Source of the DNA: Drosophila pseudoobscura
Taxonomy: Eukaryota; Arthropoda; Insecta; Diptera; Drosophilidae
Assembly (NCBI RefSeq): GCF_009870125.1
Contig: NC_046683.1
Coordinates: forward strand, 10,354,001 to 10,418,000
DNA: 64,000 nucleotides
Direction of reading: 5' to 3'
Positions 22,866-34,569 of this stretch are shown here, in pieces. Every line of letters begins with the position of its first letter. The stretch's first letter is position 1. Both the position numbers and the translations under genes were made by a program. The notes under the pieces are model-generated. The model had not been told where the DNA came from and made no database searches. It saw only the letters and a list, made by a program, of their open reading frames with translations.

Positions 22866-23601
22866 TTCTTGTACACTCACAAAAGGAGTGAATACACTCA
22901 CGAGTGTGCTGTGCTATTCAAAAGAGAAGTACGATTATTATATTGTTATTAATTTTTGCGTTATTGTGTGTTTGGGAAAGTGACGCCGCCGCCTGCTACT
23001 GGCTGTCTAAGTAGTGCAATTAGCCAAGAAAAAAAAAACCGAAGAAAGTAAAAGTGTACGGGGCCCCCCCCTAGACACGAGGGGGGGGGTTACGGCTACG
23101 AAGCCATTGTCTGGCAACCTCCAAACGGTGGCAAATGGAAAGGCTTTTCCATAATCATTCGAATGTATGTATGTTTGTATCTTTGGGATGTATCTGGACA
23201 ACAAAGGCAAGTTCTGGGAAATATCCCAAAAAGCACATTGTTCCCATATATCTGCTGGATTGCCATTTGCTTACACGAGTATTGTTTTTATTTCGGGGCT
23301 TGACTCATCTTTCCTTCGACTCTAGCCCTTTGATCGAAGCGACACTCGAGAGCCGCTGAGCAAAGATACATTTGAGATAAGCGACGGGGGCTCTAGGGCT
23401 CTAAGGCTCTAGGGCATGTGTTTATATAGTGGTCCTACAAAGATCAACAAATCGTACAGCAACAAATGTAGGTTTCCTATCTCTTTCCTGTGAGTGGCCA
23501 CACATTCTAGATACATAGATTGACCTGCTATAGGGCGGTCTGATTGCAGTACAGTACAGTGCACAAATTTCCCATAAGTGAATGGACACATTCCTCCCGA
23601 A
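22866..23601 (+). repeat. segmental duplication block B, copy 2
   Basis: About 736 bp matching 18259-19002. Base differences (for example GCCGCCTGC for GCCGCCGC, GGCAAG for GGCACG) and shorter homopolymers separate the copies. Confidence 0.95.
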
Positions 23602-24609
23602 TAACCAGACACAGAGGCCATTCGCCTTGCCTTCTATGGAAATGTTGCCACTTCCGACTTGCCCTCTGGAACTACTTCCTTCTGCCATGATTCCCACCTC
23701 TGAAACTGCCCTCCTGTGTCGAATGGAATCTAGGGAATCTACGGCACCACACGGCTTGGGTGCCCCACTGACGTCAGTGTCTTTTGTCTTTTGTTCTCTG
23801 TGGAGAACGTGATATATGGGCAAATACTCTGTTGTATTGTAGTGCCCGGGACAGGGCTTGGGGAGTTGGACAGACACAAGTATTTGCATAATGAGGTGTG
23901 CGGGGTGGGGGAGGTAGGGCGGTAGGGGGGGATGGCTAATAAATTATGCAATTTCCTGTCATGCTCTAAGCACTTAATTATGGTTATTAAAAATTTACCA
24001 AATATTCGTAGGTTTTTTCTTTGCTTTGTTTCGGCGGATCATTTGCACACAATTTAAGCTTAACTTGGGGCACCCCGAGGGCCCCTCCTCAGCCACCGCT
24101 TTTCCGTATTGGCCATATCATTATGATGATTTGAATTCGGATTGGGATTCGGATTCGGATTCGGATGTGGCGTGCCAGACAGCAAGTATTTTGCAAATGC
24201 GGCAAACAAGTTGAACGAACGCTTGCAGCGATCTCTCTCGATGGTTGAGTCTCTCTCTCTCAAGTCCCTCTCCCTCTGGCTCCCTGGTTGGAGGCAAAAA
24301 AGATGACAAACCAAAACGAACGATGGAGGGAGTGGGTTGGAGGGATACGGGATGGGATGGGACGCCATGGGAAGATGTCGAGGAAAATGTTGAGGAAGCT
24401 TTTACTGTGGCTCCGCTGAGGCGGGGAGATCTACTGCTCAACGGCTTCATTTGTCAGCTCGAACACTGATTTGGCAAATCACTCACGTGCTTGGATTTGT
24501 GGCCGAAACAGTGCGTTTCGGCGCTGTAAGCCAAGAATGGAATGTTCGTGTATTGAAAGCAGGGCGCGGGGTGGAATGGGGGAAACAATTGATCGAAATT
24601 TAGAATGAA

Positions 24610-24960
24610 AAGAGGATAGAAAAAGAAAATTAAATATATAAATAAACAAATAAAAAAATATGTATAAAATAATTTTAATAAATATAAAAAATAAATTTAT
24701 TTAACATAAAAAATCAATAAAAAAAAAAAAAAAATATTTTAATAAATATAAAACAATAAATAAAAAAATGATAATTTTAATCAAAATAAATTAATAAATA
24801 AAAATGGAAAACAAAAATATCATTTTAATAAATACAAAATAACCAATAAAAAAAATAAATGTACATATTATTAAATATTAAATAAATAAAAACAAATTTA
24901 ATAAATATAAAAAAAAATATATTAAATAAATCCGAATAAAGAAAAATACGAAATAAAAGA
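24610..24960. repeat. A/T low-complexity tract (AATAAA-rich)
   Basis: About 350 bp of almost only A and T, built of degenerate AATAAATA-type units. No coding content. Confidence 0.9.
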
Positions 24961-27459
24961 ATAGTCGAATACGATTCCGTCCCAAAAATAGAAGAACAAA
25001 CAACGTGTGTGAATATTTTGTTAAATATTTAAATGTTAATTCTTTTGTGGGCTCTTAATTTTGTCGAAAGGTGTCTTCAATGCGGCAATTGCATTTGCAG
25101 GCTTCGTGCTGTTGTTGGGGCCAGAATAATCAGATTCCCCGACTCCCAGCCGATGACGTTTGCTTTCGGGGGCTTATCGAACATCGGGGCAGTGGAATCG
25201 GGGCCAGAGCTAATCGCCGGAGAGCTCCCACGGCTGACCCCAATAGTAGGCCCACTGGCACCCATTCCGGGCCCTCTGGCCACTCTGCCACGCGGGGCAC
25301 GTTCCATGGAAATGGAAAAAGGCAAAAACGAGAACAAGAACAAGAAGCGCCGGGGCAAAACACCCGCTAACAGAATTCACTCGTAAGTTTGTCACTTTCT
25401 CAGTCAAAAGCCAAAACACGAACGAATTGGACACGACCATTGGGTGCGGCCTTCAATATCTTATGATTTGTATATGTATGTATTTATGTATATGGTGTTG
25501 TCTATAAAGAGAAGTTCTGTGGTGGCCGCACCACACCCATGCCCCCCACACAGGGGCACACGTTACACTTGAGCACGTTCTTAGAGTAGTATCTCGTATC
25601 TCACTCTGTCTCTCGTTGAACCAAATTACAATTAATTGCCCCCGTCTGGGGAGGTTGCATCAGAAACCCGACCGGCGACAGATCACAGATCACACGAGTA
25701 TTGTACGGCGCATAATCGTAATCGTCGCTCGACTCAGCCCAGTCAAATATAATTATAATCGTAATTATTTTATAACTACCTAGAAACCGAACTTGTTTTA
25801 ACCGAAAGCCCAAACAGCAGCAGCAGCACCATCAAATGCTGTAACTGAATCTTTTGTCGGGGGAATCCGAATCGGAATCGGAATCTGAATCTGAATCTTT
25901 CAAGCGCTCTGAAGCGAATCTGCATCCGCAGTGGAGCGAGGCATCCAAGACCAAGCAGCGTGCCATGTTCCATCCAAATAACATTTTCGGTTTCAAGTTC
26001 GAAAGATCTAAGGGCTTGAACACCAAAGAACCAAACAAACTACCATCTGGCACAATCTACAGACCACGTTATGCCCTAGAACTATGCTTTTTGTCAGCTC
26101 TATATCCATCCAAAAAATACACTAAAAGAGAGACTCAAATGAGCTTCTTCAGCCGCGTCTGTTGCGATCAATTTATTAAAGTCAACAATAGGTTCGGTTT
26201 GGATTTGCGACAAGAGTCTGTTCGGTGATTAGCACGATTCAAGACGAGGTCAGATTGAAGTCGGTTCAGGACGGTGACGGATTCAAGAGCTCGCGTCGGG
26301 GTCACCAAGGCAAGGCAGAAGCCTCGTTCTTTTTCCTAAACCATCTCTTCAAAGCTCTCTTCAAAGAAAATTACCAAGAAAACAAACTATTGGGCAAAAT
26401 TTACTGTGTAGTACATAATTGTAAGGTTCAAGATGAGTTTAGGCTGGCCAATAAAATTCGAGAAGGTCAAGGCAAGATTTTATAGGTGCCAGAAGAGAGG
26501 TCCAGATACCTTTCCGCTAAAAATTCTCAATAAATCTGGAATAAAAAAGGTTGCCCAAATACTACTATTTCTATAGGAGATTTCGCTAAAAGAAGCCCCT
26601 TTTAAAAGTTTTTATTTATTTTCTTTCAGCTTCAACCGAAGGCCACTAGAAGGAACCATCTTCCACTTTCACGGAGAGACGAAGAAAAGTGGGAAGCCCC
26701 CAGAGAGAGCGCAAAGTGCGGAAAGAAAAGTAGGAAGAACCGCAACTGTAAAACTGTAAGTACCAGGGAAAAGGGAAAAGCGGTGGGGGGAGAGGGATAG
26801 GGGGGCCTGGAAATCATAGTTTTGGCTTTCGGATGGGAATGAGATTTCGGAATTTTGTGCGACCATATCCGGTTGCAATTGCGAATTGCAATTTTGCAGC
26901 TTCCACATCCACATGCCACATGCCGCGCCACCATGCCACACACCGAACAATGCAACAACTAACAATAGGAAAGACCAAAGAAGAAACAACAGAAGCACAA
27001 ATATGAAGAGAGGGCGAGAGAGACCCAACATATGGCATATGGAAATCTGCGAATCTCGTCGGCACTCACCATTGTTGGGGGCGTGTGGGGGCGTGTGGGG
27101 GGTCTGGGCGGAAATATTGCGTAAATGTATGATATATGCGCTGAAGATCGGATCAGTTGGAACGATTGGGAAATCGAAACGAATCGAAAAAGAGTCAGAC
27201 GTAAGGGCTGAGGGGTTTTCCTTACAGAATGGATCGGTTCATAAATGTATAATATATCTACACGTATATTCAATAAAATATATAATTAATAGATACATCT
27301 ATTTATAAAAACAATAAAATGCGTTCTCCAGGAAGTTTTTGGAACCATTTTAAAAGGTTCTAACCTATGGACAAGACCATAGACCAACTATTCGTCCATA
27401 ATGGCCTTGAAAATCGACTACGAAAATCGTGGGAAAATCTTTTGAGACATTTTTTCGCT

Positions 27460-27467
27460 TATCGATA
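27460..27467 (+). promoter_or_regulatory. TATCGATA (DRE) box, likely promoter of the gene at 28032
   Basis: Exact DRE, followed at once by AACGATAAATGATA. It sits about 570 nt upstream of the ATG at 28032, a sensible place for a TATA-less fly promoter. Confidence 0.5.
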
Positions 27468-28031
27468 AACGATAAATGATATAAGACGCGCAAAGCCTTC
27501 AACAGTCAAGGCCAAGGATATCAAAGGGCAGCCTTTGTACAGTCCAGAGCAATACAACTACATTATATGCATATTTGAAGAGCTTTTTCCATTCTGATTT
27601 GCCCAGAAAAAACCATCGCAAACGATTGGTTTTTTTTCTCATTATTTTGTACACATTTTTCAACGAAAAGTGGTCTAATATTGGGTATAAATTAATCATA
27701 TATATTTAATAATATGACCCTCAGTTCATACCTTGTGGAACTATTGCATAATTGATCTGTAAATCAACCACAGAATCTGCTTGGAAAGGGGGAAACTACT
27801 GAGAGAGAGAAGTATGCCATCATTCAACGTTAACGTGTGAATGGCAAATGCAAACGCAAACAGCTGATTTACCGGCAAAAACAAAATTCAGGGACGAGTC
27901 GAATTCGTTCCACAGGGGGTTCAAAACTTCAAGGCAATCCCAGAAGGCTGTGCACCTTGCGTGAATCTCTCAACGAGTGCCAACCAAATAGAATCATTCG
28001 ACAGACACAAAAAAGTCAAGCAGGTATTAGA

Positions 28032-29216
28032 ATGAACGTCGCCACCAGAAAAGTCACAGCGCCGAAGGGTAAAGGACACACAGCCAAGTGAGTAACGGAC
28101 TGAACAGCAAGGCAAAGGAGTAACGAGACTCCTCCCCGAAACCACAGAAAGACACATTCGCCGCCGTCCGGACAGTTGGGCGATCGATTTCAGGCGAAGT
28201 CTGGCGAGGCCTGGCAGAACTATGTTCCGGCCAGCACTAGCAACAGTCCCGGGTATCTGGGGGATCAACCGTACGACAATCACGCACACTTTCCGCCCCT
28301 GGAGGAGCCACGGCACGCATCGAAGCGTCGGCAGCAGTCCAAATCGTCGTCGGGCACCGGGGAGCAGCCTCCATTGGCACGAACCCTGCTGCCCCATTGG
28401 GTGCGTATAAAGGACATGAAGTGGCTGGACAGACTCGCCAGCAACAGCAGCAGCACTCCACCCGTGCCGCACCAGGAGGCGGCAACGGCTACGGCCACGG
28501 CAACGGCAACAGAAAGCGCGCTAGATGAGGGGGAATTTGAGACGGCGCCCAAGCCCGTGACCCCTCTGACGGCCCGAGTGGTCGCCAGAGAGGGATCCTT
28601 TAGGTCCTCGTCAGCCAGGAGCGAGGGGGCACCGCTAGATGCCCGCTGCGTGAATCTGATGTTCGAGAGCTTCGACATGATTGGGATCTCCACGGAGGCG
28701 GACGATCCGCAGGTGTATGACATCAAGCGCTCGCCTAATTCCTGGCTGACCTCGGAGCAAAAGCAGCGACTGCACGATGCCATCGAGGAGGAGGCAAATG
28801 GGCCGGTACTGGATACCCTCGAAAGGGTCATACAGGAGATACGCGACGAAATCGACCACATGAGGAGGTGGGAGGAGTCATCGGAGCCGCCTTCGGGCGT
28901 CTCCGATCACTCGATGTGGACCGGGTGCACCTCATCGCCGAACAACAAGCCGGCAAACCGGTGCAGCTCCCCGAAGATTCGCAGCTTCGCGGACAACAAT
29001 TTCGAGGACACTTATGGCCAGAGCTGGGGGACACGTCCGCGCAACTTCCGGACCAAGTCGCACGGCGCCTGGAATGCCACGGAAAGCGTCTCCGATTCGC
29101 CGAAGTCATCGTCCAACGCGGGACGAGCCCGGTCCGTGGGTGGCTATCCGGGTGTCAATGATCGCTCCATTTTGGACTTTCGTCAGCCGCCATTCCCGCG
29201 CCACTTCCAGCACTAA
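28032..29216 (+). CDS. uncharacterised 374-aa protein, two coding exons
   Basis: Exons are 28032-28087 and 28148-29216 (56+1069 nt), with a 60-nt intron (GTGAGT...CCACAG, phase 2). It starts MNVATRKVTAPKGKG and then reads KKTHSPPSGQLGDRF. The N-terminal half is disordered, Ser/Pro/Ala-rich, with an alternating Ala-Thr run near 125. A more conserved-looking central part follows (about 205-285): CVNLMFESFDMIGI, SPNSWLTSEQKQRLHDAIEEE and TLERVIQEIRDEIDHM, which is probably helical or coiled. The C-terminal third is Ser/Asn/Arg-rich and ends PPFPRHFQH. There is no signal peptide or TM segment, so it is probably cytoplasmic or nuclear. An AATAAA lies near 29273. It converges on the LRR-like gene at 30142. 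Family not recognised. Confidence 0.85.
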
Positions 29217-30141
29217 TACGATCCATAAAATCTACTTAAATTGTCAACTCTTTTGCTCAGAAATCTGTCTCAAATAAAATGTTGTCGGACGGCCCAACGC
29301 TCTCAAGGATATCCCTCTCGCTGTACTTCCCTCCCTGCCGCCCTACCACACGAGGGGCCGGGCTTCTTGCATTCGTTCGCGTAAGCCATTGAATGTTTGG
29401 GGTTTCACTTTTCATCCGTGGCCAAAACGTATCGCCGAAGAAAGTGAAAAGGCAGGCAGACAGCTTACGAAAAATGGCAACAAAAAATGAGGGAATGGTG
29501 GGGCACAAAAAAGTGACTTGTCAGCGCCCGCCAATTGTTTGGCAGCGACAGAAAACGTTTCGTTTTGGAGTATTACCAAACCAAAACGGTACAGAGGCCA
29601 CTCCACAGAGCAGAGAAGATGCCATCGTATAACTGAGGGCATTGATTGGGCGTAGAACCAGTGCGGACATACATATCTGATGACAGCCAGCTGAATTATG
29701 GCCAAATTATAATAGATTAAAGACTGCATTGCAAGGCAAAGAAAACTCAACAAAAGTTCTGCAACGATTGATATTTTTGACAACTATTCTTGAGCTGTTT
29801 CTCTGTGCTGTGGGCTTTTACAATCCTGCAAGCGGAAACTGTTGAGATCACCTACTACAGAGTGCCACAGAGTCTATCTGGTCGTAGTCCTTCTGCCAGA
29901 GAGAGACGAGAGGGTTCATCCTCCGCCACAGACTAGAGACTACCAAGCCGGAGGTGGTGCGTGGCCCCAGCCCCTGGCACTTTCAATTTGCATACAAATT
30001 AAGCTATCTGTGGGGAATACAAGTGAAAAGAAAACAAAGAAGACCCTTTGTCTGAGATATTCCGAATAGAAATCATTGAAAATCGCAATCACAATAAACA
30101 TGAGGCCTCTATGGCGGGTCTGCAGTTGCTTTTGTATTCAA
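29217..30141. other. intergenic between convergent genes
   Basis: 3' UTR with AATAAA near 29273, then about 0.85 kb with no supported gene. Short open frames on both strands lack splice support and protein-like composition. Confidence 0.6.
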
Positions 30142-31695
30142 TTAGGCATCGGTGGGCATTTGGGGCATTTGGGGAATCTGGGGATCAGCTGCCTCCGAAG
30201 AACCTTGGTCCAGGGAAGGACCGTAAAAGAACACCTGTACATCCTCCACGGGAGTGCTTTCGTCCTCGACGAACTCGATCTTAAGGATGTCACGGCGTGG
30301 CTCCCAGTACTCCGCAAACTACAAGGCGACAAAAAAGAGACCAAGAGAGAGAGTGAGAAGTGAGAAGTGAAAGGGATCTGTGGCTTTAGGCACACTCACC
30401 ACGGTCTTGTAGGCGGCCAGAAGGGTCTTGCAGTTGGTCAGAACGAGGCTCAGGGGATGGCCCACGGCCATTTCGGCCCGTGCGCGATAGACGTTGTGCA
30501 GCAGGGCGCCCGTCAGGAGGGGGCCCTCAATCAGGCTGAGCTCGTGGATGTCCGGACAGAGCTGGACGATGTCCTGGACCTGGCTATCGGTCAGATTGTG
30601 GCACCGGTTCAGCGCAATGTGGCGGTGGGCCCGCGGCAGATCGAGGCTTCCGATCGCCATGTGCCCGAAGTCGCAGTTGCCCAGGACGAGGCGGTCCAGG
30701 CGAGTGCAGCGACCCATGGCCATGTCCGCGAGGCTCCGGGCACCGTTGTCGAGCCATCCGCAGTCCATCTGTATGGCCTCGATGGAGTCGCCCTTCAGGG
30801 CGACGATTGAGCGCAGACAGTCCACGGCCAGGCTGCTGTTGCGGCCGCACTGCGTCAGCTCGATCAGCTGCTGGTGGGGGCGGCTGATCAGCAGGTCCCG
30901 CTGATTGGCGAACATGCTGACGGGCACCGATATGCCGTTCACGAAGGGGCACTTGGCCACGCCGCTGAGGTCGAGGCGGGCGTCGCACTCGGCCTTGATC
31001 GAGAGTCGCTCCAGCTGGCGGCAGCGTTCGAACACACCCGTGATGGCGCTCTGCGAGATGCTGCCGTAGAGGGCCAGCAGCTCCAGGTTGGCGAAGCGCT
31101 CGATGAAGTGCACCTGGACGTTGCAGTAGAGGTGGAGGCGCCGCAGGTTGACCATCAGCTTGGGCAGCGAGTGCATCGGCCACTCGGAGAAGGTCACGCG
31201 GCAGCTGCTCGTCTGCGCCGTGTCGCCCTGGGCCCCGGTGGCGGGGTCCGTGTCCTTCGACATCAGGTGGCACTCCTGCACAGAGCTCAGGTCCCCCACC
31301 TCGGCCGTCTCCAGGGCCTTGAGGTTGTCCGCGAGTCGGTCCACGTCGAAAACCACACACTTGAACGACTTTTGCATGTCGCCCAGGAACAACAGCTGAT
31401 CCTTCGGGCTGGGCAGCTCCTGGCTCAGGTACCGGAGGTCCAAGCGCCTGGCACTAGCGTGCCACAGCTGCGAGCCGACGGCCAGCGGCGACGGCAGCAT
31501 CTGTTCCCCAAAGTCCAGTCCGGGGGGGCTGTGCACCCCTGCGCCCAGGCCGGGGGACGCGGAACGGGAACGGGAGCCCGATGGCTGGGCCGCCTCCTCG
31601 CCGTCGCCTGGCTTCGTGTCGGAACTGAATTGCACGCGTCGCCCGGGCTTGGGGCCTCCGGGGCCTGCCCCGTTCTGCTCCTGTCCATCGAGCAT
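30142..31695 (-). CDS. leucine-rich-repeat-like protein, two coding exons
   Basis: Minus-strand exons are 31695-30400 and 30318-30142 (1296+177 nt, 490 aa). The 81-nt intron has a GTGAGT donor and a CTTGTAG acceptor, phase 0. The N-terminal ~75 residues are Gly/Ser/Pro-rich and disordered (MLDGQEQNGAGPGG...). From about 75 it is folded, with degenerate leucine-rich repeats: LRRLHLYCNVQ, LELLALYGSIS, CRQLERLSIKAEC, CTRLDRLVLGNCDFG, HIALNRCHNLTDSQ and CPDIHELSLIEG. The C/N spacing resembles the LRRs of F-box substrate adaptors (AMN1/FBXL type). I see no F-box, so the adaptor role is only a suggestion. The C-terminus is acidic (FVEDESTPVEDVQVFF) and ends in PQMP-type repeats. High GC at third positions fits the neighbouring fly genes; the open frames on plus here are shadows. 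Confidence 0.88.
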
Positions 31696-34569
31696 TATTG
31701 CAAGGAGTCGAAAACCGAGCGCGAGATTGCAAAGTGCAAAGAATTTAAAATAAAATTTGGAAAATACAATGAAAATTGCGTGTGGCAGCTTAGATTTAAT
31801 CCGGTCAAAACTGGGAACTGTTTTCCTTAGTAACGTTTCATTAAGTGAAATTTTTTCAAGCTATACTGAGAGTCTACGAGTATCTGAAACAGCTAGGCCT
31901 ACTATGATCCCTCTTTGGCAACCATTTCAAGGCCTACCCCCCGGGGGCTCCAGGGGCTCCAAGGGCTCCATAGAAGTGTAGAAAGTGAGCGTGGACTTTC
32001 CCATCGTAGATGATATGGTGCTGGCATGGCATGGCATGGCATGGCACCTTGTGGCAAGCTTGCATCTAATTATTGCACCTTTGCTACGGCCCGGGGGCCG
32101 GGGCCGGGCGACGCCTTTTCAATTTTGCTTTTGTCGCTTGCACTTGAAGGTTGCCTCGTTTTCATTTCACTCTCTCGCCTTTTGTGCACTTTGTGCCATG
32201 GCTGGGTATGCCACACATTGAGAGGCAGTCTGCCAGGGCCGAGAGGGAACAGAATTCGAGCTGTTTCTTTGCCTGAAAAGTGCATCACTCTGGCATTCTA
32301 TTGCCCCCAAAGGATGCCTTGAGAGGACATTCAAAATGTCCATAAATCCCCTGAAAGTTTACACAATTTTCTGTTCAATCTTAAATTGTTGCCCATCGAG
32401 TTTAAGGATGGCATCGCGAACATCGGGGCCGACAATATTACAGTCGAATCTCAAGGGGAATTCGCAGCACGGAAAATTCGTAGAATTAATTTGTGCATTG
32501 CAGATTTCTGGAAATAAATTCGTGGTACGGAAGCTCAATTAGTAATCAGCTGTGAGTGTTGTTGAACAGCTGTTGCACTAAGCAGACGTTTACCAACACT
32601 GATTAACAGTAGCTTAAGACATTTGCAGTGTATCCCCGTAGTCTGTGGTCTTTTTTAGCTGTGTGCTGTTTCTGGTGCTTGTGTGTGTCTCTGTGCATGC
32701 CTGTGTGTGCGTGTGTGTGTGTGCCTTTGTGGCTTGTGTGTTAATTGCAGTGTGTGGCTGGTGGCAGCACTTGCTCCAGTTTCATGGGGCATATGAAAGT
32801 GCATTTGGTTTCTGCTTCTGTTGTTTCGTTTTTATTTCTTTAACATTTTGCTGGGGGGGGTTATTATGAAATGCTTTGCATACTAGCGACCTAGAGTCTA
32901 CGCTGCTGCCTGCCCCCCGCCCCCAGCCCCAGAGATGGCATTTGTAAGCCCCCAAACCCCCGCCCAGATTCGCCTACAGATACGACACGGAGAGAACATC
33001 ACATCTCTGGATCTATGGATGTCATTCGTTATGGTTCGCAGATCTTTTGCCAGAGGCTGGAGCCCAGACAGTGGCTCTGGCTGGCGGCGGGCTTCTCTTT
33101 GCCTTTAAACAATTGTTGGCTTTTGCTTTATGGCCCACTCGAATTACCATAAAAACACACACATTAAAGCATAAAAGCAAAAGCAGGCAAGCGGGCAAAT
33201 TAATGCCGCTGTGTTGACCTTTAACGCCTCATGCCATGCGTATTCGTACGCGTACTACGATTATGTAGTACCCATCTGTGCCCATCCATCCAACTGTGGG
33301 TCTGTCGAATGCTTAAAGGCGTATACGTAATATTTTCAGGGCTCAAAAGGGGCGGGGGGGGGGGGACGGGGAGCACCTGTTATGGGTCGGGGTGGGTCCA
33401 TCTTATCAATTTTCGGGATCGACTTCACTCCATTGGCGGAACATTAACCCAAATAAATGCCCAGAAAGATACAACGTTTAACAAAGTTCTCATTCTCTTT
33501 TTTGGTTGTTGTTTTTGTTGTTGTTTTTAGCACAAACAAATTAGGACGGGCTCTTTGTTTTGTTTTTGTTTTTGTGTCTGTCTTGCCATGGCTTTTTCGG
33601 AATCGCCAAAAGTCTGGTGGTGGCAACCGACCAAACCGAAAACTACAAGTAAATTGTATTTTCACAGCCGCCCGCCCCAAAATGGGAATGCTAATTTTTG
33701 CTACCCTCGAAATCTTGCCACCCAAACCGGGGGTATATTGTGTCCTCCATTCGAATGGGAGGATAGATGGTTTCCACTCCATGTGCAGGTTGTACAAGGA
33801 ACATTTCGATTGGTTTTTCCTTTAAATATTCTATGAAAACGAAGATATGAAGGCCTAAATATTCAGTAATCTTTGTTGAAACATCTTTGGGACTTAACAG
33901 CACTGTTCTTTGCACGGGGGCATTACACAACACTGAAGCACACAGGCCATGATGGGTAGGGGCATAGTCGGATCCACTCTATAAGCTCTGGCTGTGTGTC
34001 GTTCGTTTCTTATTTGCTTTTTCGTACTGCTTTTGTTGGCGGGCTGTTGGCCAGAACAAAAGCGACGAAAACAATTAAGCCCCAAAGAGGATGACAGACG
34101 GAGAGGCAAAGCCGTAGCCGAAGCCGAAGCCAAAGCCAAAGCCAAAGCCAAAGCCATTTAAGACAATTACATCTTTTTAGCATGGCCCGAAAAGCGTGGG
34201 CCGCAAGACGCCCCAAAAATGGCATGGAAATGATAATCAAAAGAAGATGTGGCTGGAAGGAAACACTTTTATGAGCCAGATCCAAGTCGACGACCTTCGG
34301 TTGGGATGGGATCCCTGCGCCCAAAAATGGCAATTCCTTGGCCGTGATCAAACCCGTTTTTCTCCGAATGTAAACCGAATAAAAACAAAGAAAAGCAATT
34401 TCGATGACTTCATCGGACATCGGGCAGGCATATAGTGGTAGTATTTTATGGGATTTCATGGAGTACTTTTGGGCCACACATTGTTACCCCTGCTGACTCA
34501 TCCTCTCACGGTCTGTCTCTCTTTTCATTTCCTGGGCAGTCGTCGCAAGATCACAGAACGGAGCGCATC
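31696..34569. other. 2.9 kb intergenic region
   Basis: No gene supported. It holds GGCAT pentamers (about 32023-32045), TG-rich DNA at 32680-32750, a G run near 33353-33364 and an AAAGCC hexamer array (34108-34155). Promoter elements of the flanking divergent genes are presumably here but none could be fixed. Confidence 0.6.
34108..34155. repeat. (AAAGCC)n / (GAAGCC)n hexamer array
   Basis: About eight units, degenerate at the 5' side and perfect AAAGCC at the 3' side. Confidence 0.9.

Larger units (their letters stand above)
12679..27459. other. about 15 kb gene-poor region
   Basis: No exon set could be supported on either strand. It holds, in order: a family R repeat copy (13240-14170), a DRE box at 14186, C/G homopolymers (15357, 17477, 17914), very AT-rich stretches (16500-16800, 21010-21300, 24610-24960) and the A-B-A'...B' segmental duplication (17951-23601). 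The many open frames come from microsatellites or homopolymers. It may be intergenic regulatory DNA or a long 5' intron of the gene at 28032. Confidence 0.55.

Noticed and set aside
25033-25386. 117-codon plus-strand frame
   Set aside because: Other frames are equally open; Pro/Gly and Lys/Asn low complexity; no start context or neighbour support.
25854-26485. Open frames of 124 and 86 codons on plus
   Set aside because: Begin in a GAATCG/GAATCT repeat, lack splice signals and have no recognisable domain.
30584-31830. Long open frames on both strands over the LRR-like gene
   Set aside because: GC-rich third positions open the other frames; only the minus frame ending at 30400 has LRR periodicity and a matching second exon.
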